A stretch of DNA of 64,000 nt from Diadema setosum (Eukaryota; Echinodermata; Echinoidea; Diadematoida; Diadematidae), in contig CM067067.1 of assembly GCA_033980235.1 (NCBI GenBank), positions 4,778,289 through 4,842,288 of the forward strand, given 5' to 3'. The translations under genes were made by a program, and so were the position numbers. Below, piece after piece: positions 23,795 through 34,240 of this stretch. How positions within the stretch are numbered: position 1 is the stretch's first letter; every line of letters starts with the position of its first letter. The notes beneath the pieces are model-generated. The model ran no database searches. It had not been told where the DNA came from and saw only the letters and a program-made list of their open reading frames with translations.

Positions 23795-24069
23795 GTGAGT
23801 GTTTGTAAAGCCTTAATCTTGTTCAGAAACCCAAGCAGATATGGTTGAATCAATCTTGTTGGAATATCAATTAGTAATCCAGATTAAATTATGCTATTGC
23901 TGTCATAATAGCAAATAAAAAGAATGACAGCAACTATACACAAGCAAAGAATGTAGCATCCTGGCTACCATGTACCAGTATTTTTTGCAGTTGTCAGGGG
24001 TGGGTCAAGGAATTCTGTAAATTGGGGGGTGGGGACCACACACACATCTCCAGTTTTTCTCTGTTTATT

Positions 24070-25430
24070 TTTATGCCTCCGCCACGAAGTGGTGCCGGAG
24101 GCATTATGTTTTCGGGTTGTCCGTCCGTCCGTCCGTCCGTCCGTCCGTCCTTCCGTCCGTCCGTCCGTCCTTCCGTCCGTCCGTCCTTCCGTCCGTCCGT
24201 CCGTCCTTCCGTCCGTCCGTAATGAATTTTGTGGACAAGGTAACTATCGAAACCTGTTGAGGTATCCTAATGGAACTTGGCATGTATGTGTATTAGGGGG
24301 TGAAGTTGTGCCTATCAACTTTTGGGTGCACATGCTCAAGGTCAAAGGTCAAAAGGTCAAGGTCAAATACATAAAATTTCACTATTTCCACCATATCTAT
24401 TGAATGCCTGAAGATATTTTCTTGAAACTTAGTGTATACATGTTTTACCTAATTAAGATTCTCTGGTGAAAGTTTGGGTCATGAGGTCAAAGGTCAAAGG
24501 TCAAAAGGTCGGGGTCAAATACATAAAATTTCACTATTTCCACCATATCTATTGAATGCTTGAAGAGATTTTCTTGAAACTTAGTGTATACATGTATTAC
24601 CCAATTAAGATTCTCTGGTGACAGTTTGGGTCATGAGGTCAAAGGTCAAAGGTCAAAAGGTCAAGTAAAAATATTAAAACTTCTTTTTTTTTCTCCGTAC
24701 CTTGGAAAATTGTTCAAGGTATCTTCATGGAACATAGTATATACATGTACTGACTGGAAGTGATTATCTAGAGAATGTAGGGTTCATGGGGTCAAAGGTC
24801 AGGGGTCAAAGGTCAAGTGCAAGACTTCAAAATGTTACTATTACCCTCATATTTATGCAATGCCAGCAGGGTTATTTTTTTACACTTGGTGTATGCGTGT
24901 GTAACCTAATAGAAATTCTCTGGAAAGTTTTTTTTTTCTCTTTTTGCCTCAAAGGTCAAAAGGTCAAAGATAAGTGAAAGTGCTGAACTAACTTTTTCCT
25001 CCATATCTCGGAAGTGGCTCAAGTTACCTTGAAACTTAGTACATATTATGCATGTTCTACCTGAAAGTAATTATCTTATGAATTTTAGGGTCAAGGGCCA
25101 GATGAAAATGGTAACAATTTACTATTCAATTCAGAAATTGAACTTTTTCTCCACACCTGTACCTTGAAAATTACTCAATGCCTAAATGTATGAATGGGTC
25201 AAAGTCAAGTTAAAGTCCTTAAATCCCTAGATACATGCTCTCCTAATTATCCAATTAAACCTACGTCAAGGAAGGTGAACATTCAACACATTTGTGACAA
25301 ACTTGTCATTCCAATATTTTGCCAATTTGTGAAAATGTAATCACACAGTGTCCACATGTACTATCTAGACCTATTGGGAAAATCATGCATTATGGCGGAG
25401 GCATACCAGTCGCCAAAGCGACATTTCTAG
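24070..25430 (+). mobile_element. Helentron-like non-autonomous element, copy 1
   Basis: Starts at ATGCCTCCGCCACGAAGTGG, a GC-rich hairpin with CCGGAGGCAT, followed by a (TCCG)n tract (24118-24218). The body consists of diverged internal repeats each containing TCAAAGGTCAAAAGGTCA-like words. It ends GGCGGAGGCATACC, then the hairpin GTCGCCAAAGCGAC, then ATTTCTAG. A 3' hairpin about ten bases before CTAG, an internal 5' microsatellite and asymmetric inverted repeats are known features of Helitron/Helentron derivatives. Sister exon units lack the insert and read TTTTTTTTTGTTGTG where this unit has TTTTT-element-TTTGTTATA, so insertion was between two T residues without duplication. No helicase is encoded. 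Confidence 0.7.
24118..24219. repeat. (TCCG)n tetranucleotide tract
   Basis: About 25 GTCC/TCCG units with occasional TTCC variants, located just inside the 5' hairpin of the Helentron-like element. The corresponding tract in the reversed copy is at 32549-32609. Confidence 0.9.
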
Positions 25431-25607
25431 TTTGTTATAAAAAAGGGCATCTTAAACCCCATGTGTCCTTGAACAGATCCACCATGGGTTGTAATCTGGA
25501 TTACAAAGAAATGATAAAGTCAGTCTTTCAATATATATGATTTAAAAAAATGTAATATCTATGCATCATATGTATTTTCTTTTTCTTTTTGTTTTCTTCA
25601 TTTCCAG

Positions 25608-25719
25608 TTGGCATCACCAAGGACATGTACTGCATTCACGAGACCAATACCAGAATTGAACAACGAAGCGCCATCAGATCCATCCCAGCACAATGTCAGC
25701 TCTGACCAACTTCTCACAA
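25608..25719 (+). pseudogene. Tandem repeat exon, unit 2
   Basis: Acceptor CATTTCCAG and donor GTGAGTG after CACAA. In phase 0 (the exit phase of unit 1) it is open for all 37 codons and regains the consensus tail EAPSDPSQHNVSSDQLLT. In phase 1 it hits a stop. Length 112 bp. Confidence 0.5.
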
Positions 25720-26452
25720 GTGAGTGTTTGTAAAGCCTTAATCTTGTTGGGAAACCCAACCAGATATTGCTGCATTAATCTTGTTGGAATATCCATGAGT
25801 AGTTGAGATTAAATGATGCTATTGCTGTCTTATACACTTTAATAGCAATTAAAAAGGATGACATAAACTACACACAAGCAAAGACTGTAGTATCCTGGCA
25901 ACGATGTACCAGTGTTTTTTGCAGTTGTCAGGGGTGGGTCCAGGAATTCTGTGAAATTGGGGGGGGGGGGGGACCACATGCATGTTCTCCAGTTTTTCTA
26001 TTCATTTCTTTTGTTTAAAAAAAAGACAAAAATAAAGGGTATCTTACACCCGATGTGCCCCACATGAATCAACCACTTGTTGCAATCTGGATGACATGTT
26101 ATCCTTCTTGTCCTATTGTAACAAATGGCTAACACACAACTGGAGAATGTAGCTTGTCTGCCAATTGTACCTTCCAAGCAGAGTGATAATCTATGAGCAA
26201 TTCTCAAATGAGGATGCATGTACCGTTTGACTGCTTTCGCATTAATGCAGATCACCAGTCTGTCCGATCTCTGCTGATGGGCAAAAAACCCTCTTGTTTG
26301 TGGACATTTAAATAGGGCTTTCTGAAAATTGTGGTATTAAAAGGTTAATCTTAATATAAAAAAAAAAAGATAAATTCATTCTTAAAAAAAAAATCTGATA
26401 GAAACAATAAAATAGACATGGGCTATGTATATTTTGTTTTCCTCATTTACAG

Positions 26453-26569
26453 TTGGCATCAAAAAAGACATCAGCTGCCTTCCTGAGATACCAGTGCTAG
26501 TATTGAACAATGAAGGAGCACCGTCAGATTCACCCCAGCAGAATGTCAGCTCTGACTAACTTCTCACTG
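26453..26569 (+). pseudogene. Tandem repeat exon, unit 3, with internal stop
   Basis: 117 bp, a multiple of three, with consensus acceptor and GTGAGTG donor. In phase 1 it reads VGIKKDISCLPEIPVLVLN.. and ends ..NVSSD followed by TAA where other units have CAA (Gln). A single C-to-T change therefore truncates an otherwise in-register unit. Confidence 0.5.
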
Positions 26570-27046
26570 GTGAGTGTTAGCACAGCCTTAACCTTGTTGG
26601 GAAACCTAACCAGATATTGCTGAATCAATCTTGTTGGAATATCAATTAGTAAACCGGATTAAATGATGCTATTGTTGCCATATAATAGCAAATAAAAAGA
26701 ATAACATCAACTATACACAAGCATAGAATGTAGCATCCTGCTACCATGTACCAGTATTTTTTGCAGTTGTCAGGGGTGGGTCCAGGAATTCTGCAAATTG
26801 GGGGGGGGGGGGGGACCACACGCACATCCTCCAGTTTTTCTCTGTTATTTTTTTTTGTTGTGTTAAAAAGGGCATCTTAAACCCCATATGTCCCCGCGTG
26901 GATACACCATGGGTTGTAATCTGGATGACATTTTGTCCTTTGAAAGAAATAATAAAGTCAATCTTTCAATAAATATGATTTTTAAAAAATGTAATATTTA
27001 TGCACCGTGTGTATTTTGTTTTTCTTTTTGTTTTCTTCATTTCCAG

Positions 27047-27159
27047 TTGGCATCACCAAGGAGTGGACTGCATTCACGAGATACAAATACCAGAATTGAA
27101 CAACGAAGCACCATCAGACCCATCCCAGCAAAATGTCAGCTCTGACCAACTTCTCACTG
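27047..27159 (+). pseudogene. Tandem repeat exon, unit 4, frameshifted
   Basis: 113 bp with consensus splice sites. The first third reads AAGGAGTGG where others have AAGGACATGG, a one-base deletion, so the phase-1 frame meets TGA. The second half retains the consensus in another frame (ELNNEAPSDPSQQNVSSDQL). Confidence 0.5.
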
Positions 27160-27904
27160 GTGAGTATTTGTAAAGCCTTAATCTTGTTGGAAAACCCAAC
27201 CAGATATTGCTGCATTAATCTTCTTGGAATATCCATTAGTAATTACAATTAAATGATGCTATTGCTGTCTTATACATTTTAATAGCAATTAAAAAGGATG
27301 ACATAAACTACACACAAGCAAAGAATGTAGCATCCTGGCTACCATGTACCAGTGTTTTTTTGCAGTTGTCAGGGGTGGGTCCAGGAATTCTGTGAAAGTT
27401 GGGGGGGGGGGGGGACATGCATGTCCTCCAGTTTTTCTGTTTATTTCTTTTGTTTAAAAAAAAAGACAAAAATAAAGGGTATCTTACACCCGATGTGCCC
27501 CACATGAATTAACCACTTGTTGCAATCTGGATGACATGTTATCCTTCTTGTCATATTGTAACAAATGGCTAACACACAACTGGAGAATGTAGCTTGTCTG
27601 CCAATTGTACCTGGACCTTCCAAGCAGAGTGATAATCTATGAGCAATTCTCAAATGAGGATGCGTGTACCGTTTGACTGCTTTCGCATTAATGCAGATCA
27701 CCAGTCTGTCCGATCTCTGCTGATGGGCAAAAAAAAATCTTGTTTATGGACATTTCCAAAGGGCTATCTGAAAACTGTGCTATCAAAAGGTTAATCTTAG
27801 TCAAAGAAATTATAAAGTCAATCGTTCAATAAATATGATGGAAACAAATGAAATGTTTGTGCACCATGTGTATTCGCTTTTCTTTTTGTTTTCTTCATTT
27901 CCAG

Positions 27905-28017
27905 TTGGCATCACCAAGGACATGGACTGCATTCAAGAGATACCAATGCTAGTATTGAACAATGAAGCACTGTCAGATCCATCCCGCAGAATGTCAGCTC
28001 TGAACAACTTCTCACTG
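27905..28017 (+). pseudogene. Tandem repeat exon, unit 5, frameshifted late
   Basis: 113 bp with consensus splice sites. It reads VGITKDMDCIQEIPMLVLN, then loses one A in CATCCCGCAGAATG (others CATCCCAGCAGAATG), which switches the tail to SRRMSALNNFSL. The frame nevertheless remains open to the donor. Confidence 0.5.
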
Positions 28018-28253
28018 GTGAGTGTTTGTAAAGCACTTAATCTAATTGGGAAACCCAGCCAGATATTGCTGACTCAATCTTGTTGGATTAAGCATTAGTA
28101 ACCCGGATTAAATGATGCTATTGCTGTCATATAATAACAAATAAAAAGAATGGCATAAACTATACACAAGCATAGAATGTAGCATCCTGGCTAATATGTA
28201 CCATTATTTTTTTTTTTTTGCAGTTGTCAGGGATGGGTCCAGGAATTCTGTAC

Positions 28254-28285
<32 letters not shown>

Positions 28286-28526
28286 GGGGACCACATGCAC
28301 GTCCTCCAGTTTTTTCTGTTGATTTTTTGTTTAAAAAAACAAAAACGATAAGGGCATCTTACACCCCATATGTCCACACATGAATCCACCGCGAGTTGTA
28401 ATCTGGATGACATCTTGTCCTTTCAAAGAAATGATAAATTCAGTCTTTAAATAAACATGATAATACAAATGTAATATTTATGCACCATGTGTATCTTGTT
28501 TTTCTTTTTGTTTTCTTCATTTCCAG

Positions 28527-28678
28527 TTGGCATCACCAAGGACATGGACTGCATTCAAGAGATACCAATACACACTTTGTCCCAGAATTGGACAATGAAG
28601 CACCATCAGATCCATTCCAGCAAGATGTCAGCTCTGACCAACTTCTCGCTAATTATTGCTTGCCTATGGTGCCTATAG
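28527..28678 (+). pseudogene. Tandem repeat exon, unit 6, terminal (donor lost)
   Basis: The acceptor is intact, but the donor motif CACTGGTGAGT is replaced by CGCTAATTATTG. In phase 1 it runs VGITKDMDCIQEIPIHTL.. to TAG at 28676, so it could act as a last exon. The repeat homology ends here and about 2 kb of AT-rich, UTR-like sequence follows. Confidence 0.45.
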
Positions 28679-29167
28679 TTGTTTGTGCATGCAAAAGCAA
28701 TTTAGTCTATGTATTCAAATTTTTGATAATTTATCACTCCGCACTATCTCCCCACCACAATTCGCCATGTTATGATTTGTCTATTCTATAGCTATTAAAT
28801 ATTCTATGATATCATACTAAGCTTTGATATTTCTTTAACAATAATTGTCATATTTTTTCATGTGAAAGATGTACATGTAACAGCTTTATTCCTCCTTCTA
28901 AATGTGATTTGATTTCTGTAGGACCGTTGCGTAGATATTACCGTTATATCGAAATGAAAGTACAATCACAAACATGCACATAATAACAACTCAAATCATA
29001 CAATGTACTTTTTTTTAGCCCTAAGACCTGAGTTATTAGAGATTCACTAATATTAGGAGGAAGTTGGCCTTCTGCTTCAAGCCATTTCCATCTGATGAAT
29101 GTTTCAGAATGTTTTTCAATATAAACTGTATTGTGTACAATTTTCTCATGTTAAACTCGGTTTAACA

Positions 29168-29376
29168 ATTGATTTAGATCAATATCTATTTAACCAAAGA
29201 CATTTTGATTTGTACATTTAAAAATGTTCGAGGAAATGTAACCATTGTATTAAAGGACATGTTCATTATCAATGAATTTAAATCAATATTTATTTTACCA
29301 CAGACATCTTGATCATTCTGTAAATTCAAAAATTTTTAATGAAATTTTACCATTGTATTTAAGGACATGTTCATTC
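29168..29376. repeat. Two-copy tandem duplication, ~104 bp period
   Basis: ATCAATATCTATTTAACCA..GGACATGTTCATT recurs as ATCAATATTTATTTTACCA..GGACATGTTCATT with scattered substitutions. Confidence 0.75.
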
Positions 29377-29718
29377 CTTTTCTTTTCTTTTTGGATGTGA
29401 GATATGGATTGATTTTGAAATGAATATTGCTGCATTTTAATGCAGCCTTGTCTCAAGACTCACTTTCTTTGTTTTGTCTTGTTTTTCTCTTCTATGTACT
29501 GTGATCTCATATCGTGAGGAAATCATAATATTATGCACACTAAAATGTCAGCATATATAATTGGAAGTGAAATGATATTCATAGTACTACTTGAATATCA
29601 TTTAAGTCTGTAGGACAATACACCTTTTATTATTTGTGTGAACAAGTACAATCCATGTTCGTGTGTGTGGATGTTTCTGCGTAGAAAATTAATTTGCATC
29701 TGTTTCTGAGTCCTGAAT

Positions 29719-29719
29719 G

Positions 29720-29795
<76 letters not shown>

Positions 29796-29812
29796 GTATA
29801 TATAAACAATAA
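29719..29812. repeat. (AT)n microsatellite
   Basis: About 40 AT units with two short interruptions. Confidence 0.95.
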
Positions 29813-30639
29813 TGTGAGACAGACGTGTGGCTATTACTAAATTTATTGCTCGTTATTTCTGATGAGCAAGCTGATAATTGAGTTTTACCCAACTGAATGA
29901 TCATGAATTATGTCTGCCATGCATGTGAGCTGTAAAAGAAAATCTTTATTCATGGGTTAAAATGTACAGTATTCATCATGGCAGCTTAGAAAGAATGAAA
30001 GTTAGGTCATTGCAGTCATGATTGCGGCATGAATTATCACAAAGAGTAGCAAGGCTTGGATGTGTGATTTTGGTTTTTGTTTACAGTATTGGAGAGTGGG
30101 AGAGAGGGTTAAAGCGTGGCAAGGGAAAGAGAAGAGGTGGAGGAGAGCAATGAGAAGATGAAATGAGAGGAAAAAGAAGAGGCAGGCTGCAATGAAAAAG
30201 CAATAATTTCATAAGCCCCACCTCTCACAATACATGTATAACCACATTTTGCGTGATACAAATTAGATACAAACTGATCAAAGATAATGTGTCCTAAACA
30301 TGGAGTGGGTTTTTTTTATTGTTTGTTTGTCTGTCTGTTTGTTTGTTTGTTTTGTTTTTTTTTTTACATCAAAGGAACTCTCGTCTGATGCCTGAAGCGT
30401 AATTCATGTCAAAAAAACAAAACAAAACAAAACAAACAAACAAAAATTCTGCAGAGGAATCTCCCCCTCCCCTACCATTGTTTCATCATGCATGCCAAAA
30501 CTAGACCTTGGACATATTTGTACTACATCTTATGAAATTATGACACAGAATAGTTGCATTCACACAAAAATATGCACGAAATCACTCGTTTTACAGATAA
30601 ATACCACGTAACCACGCATATCGCATAGACGCGCGTGTT

Positions 30640-31030
30640 ATAAGAATAGGATACGTCGGTTCGGAGATCGCACTTTCGGTACGCGCGTTCACCAAACTGA
30701 CGTATCACCCCGATACGTCAGTTCGGATGACCGCGCGTACTGAGAGTGCGATCTCCGAACCGTCGTATACCTGTTTTTCGACTCTTCCTGTGCGGAGGCC
30801 TTTCTTTTTGTGAACGTAGCATTAGTTTTATTCATACATGATTTTAAACACATATATTATACGAATCGTCTGGAATTTGCCTTTCTTTTCATATAAAAAG
30901 ATCGGGAATAAAAGCAAGAAATTTCTTTACACTAGACTTCAAAGGACCCCCAAACTTCAAACGCGTTTTTCTCGAAAACGTGTTCTCGCACACCGCTGAC
31001 AGATACGACGGTTCGGATGGTCGCCGACGA
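30640..31030. repeat. Right inverted terminus of the ~10 kb unit
   Basis: 30997-31030 is the inverse of 20947-20980. Inside it a hairpin at about 30651-30768 carries ATACGTCGGTTCGG (30651-30664), a related inverted pair around 30691-30726, and CCGAACCGTCGTAT (30755-30768). A final motif lies at 31003-31016. These motifs are not seen between the two termini. Confidence 0.55.
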
Positions 31031-31264
31031 AATAATCCCCATCTTCCTCCGACATGGCATGGCCCCGATCACATCTCATCACTTCAGCGTGAATCACATC
31101 AATGTGAAGAGGGTACTTCCTTTGTGACATTTTACTGAGTTGACTGAATTAAAAATAAACAAACAAACAAACAAACCAAACTTCCTTCCTGACATACAAG
31201 TGACATGACCCAGAGACATGACAGCACTGGTAAATAGATAAGATCTGCATCATGGCATGATTAA

Positions 31265-32655
31265 CTAGATATATCGCTACGGCGACTGATATGCCTCCGC
31301 CATAATGCATGGTTCTCCTAATAGGTCTATAGTACAATGTCTTGACAATGTGTGATGACAGTTTCACACAATTGACAAAATATTAAAGGCATAATTTACC
31401 ATTTGCAGATGAAAGCATTAGTGCTATAAAATAGTTCTAAAATGTGAGTTAGGGATAGAAACAACCACTGTCAAAATTTGAATCCGTATAATCGATGTTA
31501 AGTGTTGTTAAATACACAAAATGTGAACAATAGTTATAATAAAAAAATTTCCAGACTAAACCGTATACAGTTACGGTTTATTGAGAAAAACCCTGATATC
31601 TCCTTATATTTGAGGTTTTATTGCAAATATTTCATATGGTAGGATGTTTTATGATACAACAGACCTACACATATGCATCAAATATGATATCTTGAAAATT
31701 TTTGAAATCACTGCTCCCAAAGGTAAACTTGACCTTTAAAATGACAGGTTTGCCACAAAAGTGCTGAATGTTCACTTTCCTAGAACTACATGTAGGTTCA
31801 ATTGGATGAATTATTCAAATGTCAGAGTGCAGGTATTTGGGGAACTGATGATTTTTACTTGACTTTTGACCCTTTTATAAGTTTATGCATTGAGTAATTT
31901 TCAAGGTATTGAGAAAAAGTATAATTTCAGTATCAAATGGGAAAATAGCATTATCTAAACCTGGTCTTTGACCTTTGACCTCACAGTTCCACAGAAAATC
32001 ACTGTTAGGTAGAACATGCATAAATATGTAAGTTTCATGATGATACCTTGAGTTACTTTCGAGATATGGAGGAAAAAGTGCAATTTAGCACTTTCACTTG
32101 ACCTTTTACCTTTTGACCTTTGACCTTTTGGCAAGAAACTTCCCCAAAAATACATATTGGGTAATACATGCCATACATCTAGTTAAAAAAAAAAAAAAAA
32201 AACCTTCAGGCATACTGTATTTTAAGGAAAGTAGTGATATTTTGAGGAGTTGACCTTGACCTTTGACCCCCTGACCTTTGACCCATGACCCCCAACTTCC
32301 CTAGATAATCACTGCCCATCGGTACAAGCATATATACTAAGTTCCATGAAGATACCTTGAACCATTTGCGAGATATGGAGAAAAACATGAAATTTCAAAT
32401 TTTTTTTCACAAAATAACCTGTGACCTTTGACCTTTGACCCTGTGACCCTAAAATCCACACAAAGTATTATCCCCCAAGGATATACCCTCATACCAAGTT
32501 TGATGTAAAACCACCACACGGTTCTTGAGATATCGACAAAAACAAAACGGGACGGACGGACGTACGGACGGACGTACGGACGGACGTACGGACGGACGGA
32601 CGGACGGACGACCCGAAAACATAATGCCTCCGGCCACTTCGTTGCGGAGGCATAA
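31265..32655 (-). mobile_element. Helentron-like non-autonomous element, copy 2 (reversed)
   Basis: Reverse-oriented copy of the 24070 element: 3' CTAG at 31265-31268 preceded (on its strand) by a GTCGCCGTAGCGAT hairpin, GGCGGAGGCATATC, repeated TGACCTTTGACC words, a GGAC tetranucleotide tract (32549-32609) and the 5' hairpin TGCCTCCGGCCACTTCG. It is interrupted at 31383-31739 by another MITE. Confidence 0.7.
31383..31739 (+). mobile_element. TTAAAGGCA MITE, copy 2, nested
   Basis: Starts TTAAAGGCATAATTTACC and ends GACCTTTAAA. It lies inside the reversed Helentron-like copy: the uninterrupted copy at 24070 has, on the matching strand, AAAATATTGGAATGACAAG where this one has AAAATATT-insert-AAATGACAGG. 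Insertion therefore post-dates the host element. Confidence 0.75.
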
Positions 32656-34200
32656 AAAGTAATTATTGCAAGCATAAAACCAGAATCTTGTCTCTTCCAA
32701 CAAGTACCCTATAATGACAAAGTACATGAGCTATCAAATGTAGTCAATTTATACGATGGTGTTAAACTTGAACTGAGTGTGTGAATGAGGTCTTGGTCCA
32801 CCACTGGTCTTGGTCCATCACTGTCTAGTTTCATATTTATTCCCAGTTTATCACTACACTATCTCCTTTAGTTTATCACTACACTATCTCCTTTCAAGCG
32901 AAGTATATAGCATTAATTCATGACAAAGGATGTGACAGGGTCATGGGTTACTGCTGTCAAGGGTCTTTTTCAAATGGATCAGGATTGATTCAGCATGTAT
33001 TGTCTGGTAAGTAGTAGTACATTGGATAAGGGGCTTTGAAGCTCCTTGGTAGTAGCATGGTGAGGGGTTGCATTTTGTGTGCATAGAGTGACGGAGGGTT
33101 CAAAAGTGTATAATAATATGGTATCAAGATGGTAATAAAGTACCCTTCAGATTTCTAATACCCAGTTAACAAGTGAGAACTTGCCCTCCTCCCCCCCCCC
33201 CCCCCCGAAAAAGCAAAGCAAAACAAAACAAAACATGAAGGGGGAGGGCAGTGGCAAGAGAAAGATGCAGTTTCGTAAACTAAATACCGCGGTAATACAA
33301 CAAAGTTGTCTACAGGGTCACTATCTGAAACTGAGGCATGAATGCCCATGACTTTCTGTCATAATGATATGCTAGTTTCACATTTTTGACACCATAATGA
33401 AAATGCCTGAACTTGTTGACATTTCTTTTGAATATGAAACATATACAATACACAACAGCAATGGTTACTGTGACATAAACATCTGCAATGTGCTAGGCTT
33501 GATACATGATGGACACAAGGTAAAAACTACTTGCTACTACTTGTAGTTATTTAGTCAAACCTATACTATATGGACTCAATGCCTGTTATTCTTTGTTAGA
33601 GTCATGAAGTTGGAGTTAAAGTCCTCCACTATATACCATGATATCAAGATAGAAATAAAAAGAACAATGAATATTTTGTTGTCAATACTCCAAGAGGAAT
33701 GCTATATCTATGCTCGATTGTCTAGTCTGATCCTTGAAAACTTTTAGAAACCATTTCAAACACAACCCTGAATGCATGTATGAAAATATGGAAAGTAATT
33801 CTTTTCAAAGTATTTGTGTGATTTGACCCCATTTCCTAATTATTGTGATACTAGGAAACATTGTAAACTCAGCCTGATTATTCCTCTTAGCACAGCTAAT
33901 ATTTTCAAATCAGTTATGATATTATGATTAACTTACATCATCAGTGAACATATAAAACATCAATGTCCATAAATTACATCTTCATATGATTGAAAACAAC
34001 CAATGATTTTAGTCTATATACAGACATCTCACCTACCATGTACAGTTCCACATAATTTTGTGAATTGACAGCATATTATCGGGTACAATGTATTTTATTT
34101 GCCTGTGCTCCATTTCATTTTTGTTGTTGTTGTTGTTGTGAAGGAAAAGCTTACATTGGTAATAAAAGACTACAATATCCAGCTTGTGATTGCTTACTGA
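32656..34200. other. Unannotated DNA
   Basis: A short direct duplication of TTTATCACTACACTATCTCC (32848 and 32873) and a C run (33188-33206). No gene recognised. Confidence 0.3.
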
Positions 34201-34240
34201 ATTTCAGCAGGGAGGTTTCATTTCACCTCCCTGATTTCAG
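34201..34240. repeat. Short hairpin insertion, copy 9
   Basis: Insert 34208-34233 is CAGGGAGGT, TTCATTTC, ACCTCCCTG, a perfect 9 bp stem with an 8 bp loop. It is flanked by perfect 7 bp repeats atttcag (34201-34207 and 34234-34240). Confidence 0.8.

Larger units (their letters stand above)
21239..28678 (+). pseudogene. Candidate multi-exon gene with tandem exon array, probably decayed
   Basis: Function unknown. A start-like exon (21239-21271, reading MERQPDPPQDR to donor GTGAGT), a 298 bp exon (22547-22844) and six tandem copies of a ~114 bp exon give an eight-exon model with consensus GT..AG sites. Exon 2 in the frame continued from exon 1 reads SLSSGKPTDVEVLWDKDGY.. then meets TGA at 22623; a different frame of the same exon encodes an acidic Ser/Asp-rich stretch (22736-22840). 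Joined by eye from that acidic frame, exons 3 and 4 stay open: exon 3 is 116 bp, which shifts exon 4 into a frame restoring the repeat consensus. Reading stops at TAA inside exon 5. The whole locus lies between the inverted repeats at 20947 and 31030. It may be a pseudogene, a spliced non-coding RNA, or a gene with consensus errors in the sequence. No known domain recognised. Confidence 0.4.
23400..28690. repeat. Tandem array of ~600-860 bp exon-plus-intron units
   Basis: Exon starts are spaced 1929 (569 without the inserted element), 845, 594, 858 and 622 bp. Introns share blocks in order: AATCTTGTTGG, ATTAAATGATGCTATTG, TTGCAGTTGTCAGG, a G run then GGACCACA, CCTCCAGTTTTTCT and AAAGGGTATCTTACACCC or a variant. 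The long units additionally hold GATCACCAGTCTGTCCGATC. Long and short units alternate, so the higher-order period is about 1.45 kb (25608 to 27047 to 28527). Confidence 0.85.
28691..30640. other. AT-rich, UTR-like sequence downstream of the exon array
   Basis: A ~104 bp direct duplication (29168-29271 and 29272-29376), an AT microsatellite (29719-29812), a purine-rich stretch (30096-30185), and a T-rich/A-rich pair (30308-30364 and 30408-30445) that could fold back. No open frame of note. Confidence 0.5.

Noticed and set aside
24118..24230. CRISPR-like or protein-coding Arg/Pro/Ser repeats in the TCCG tract
   Set aside because: It is a simple tetranucleotide array without spacers, inside a transposable element.
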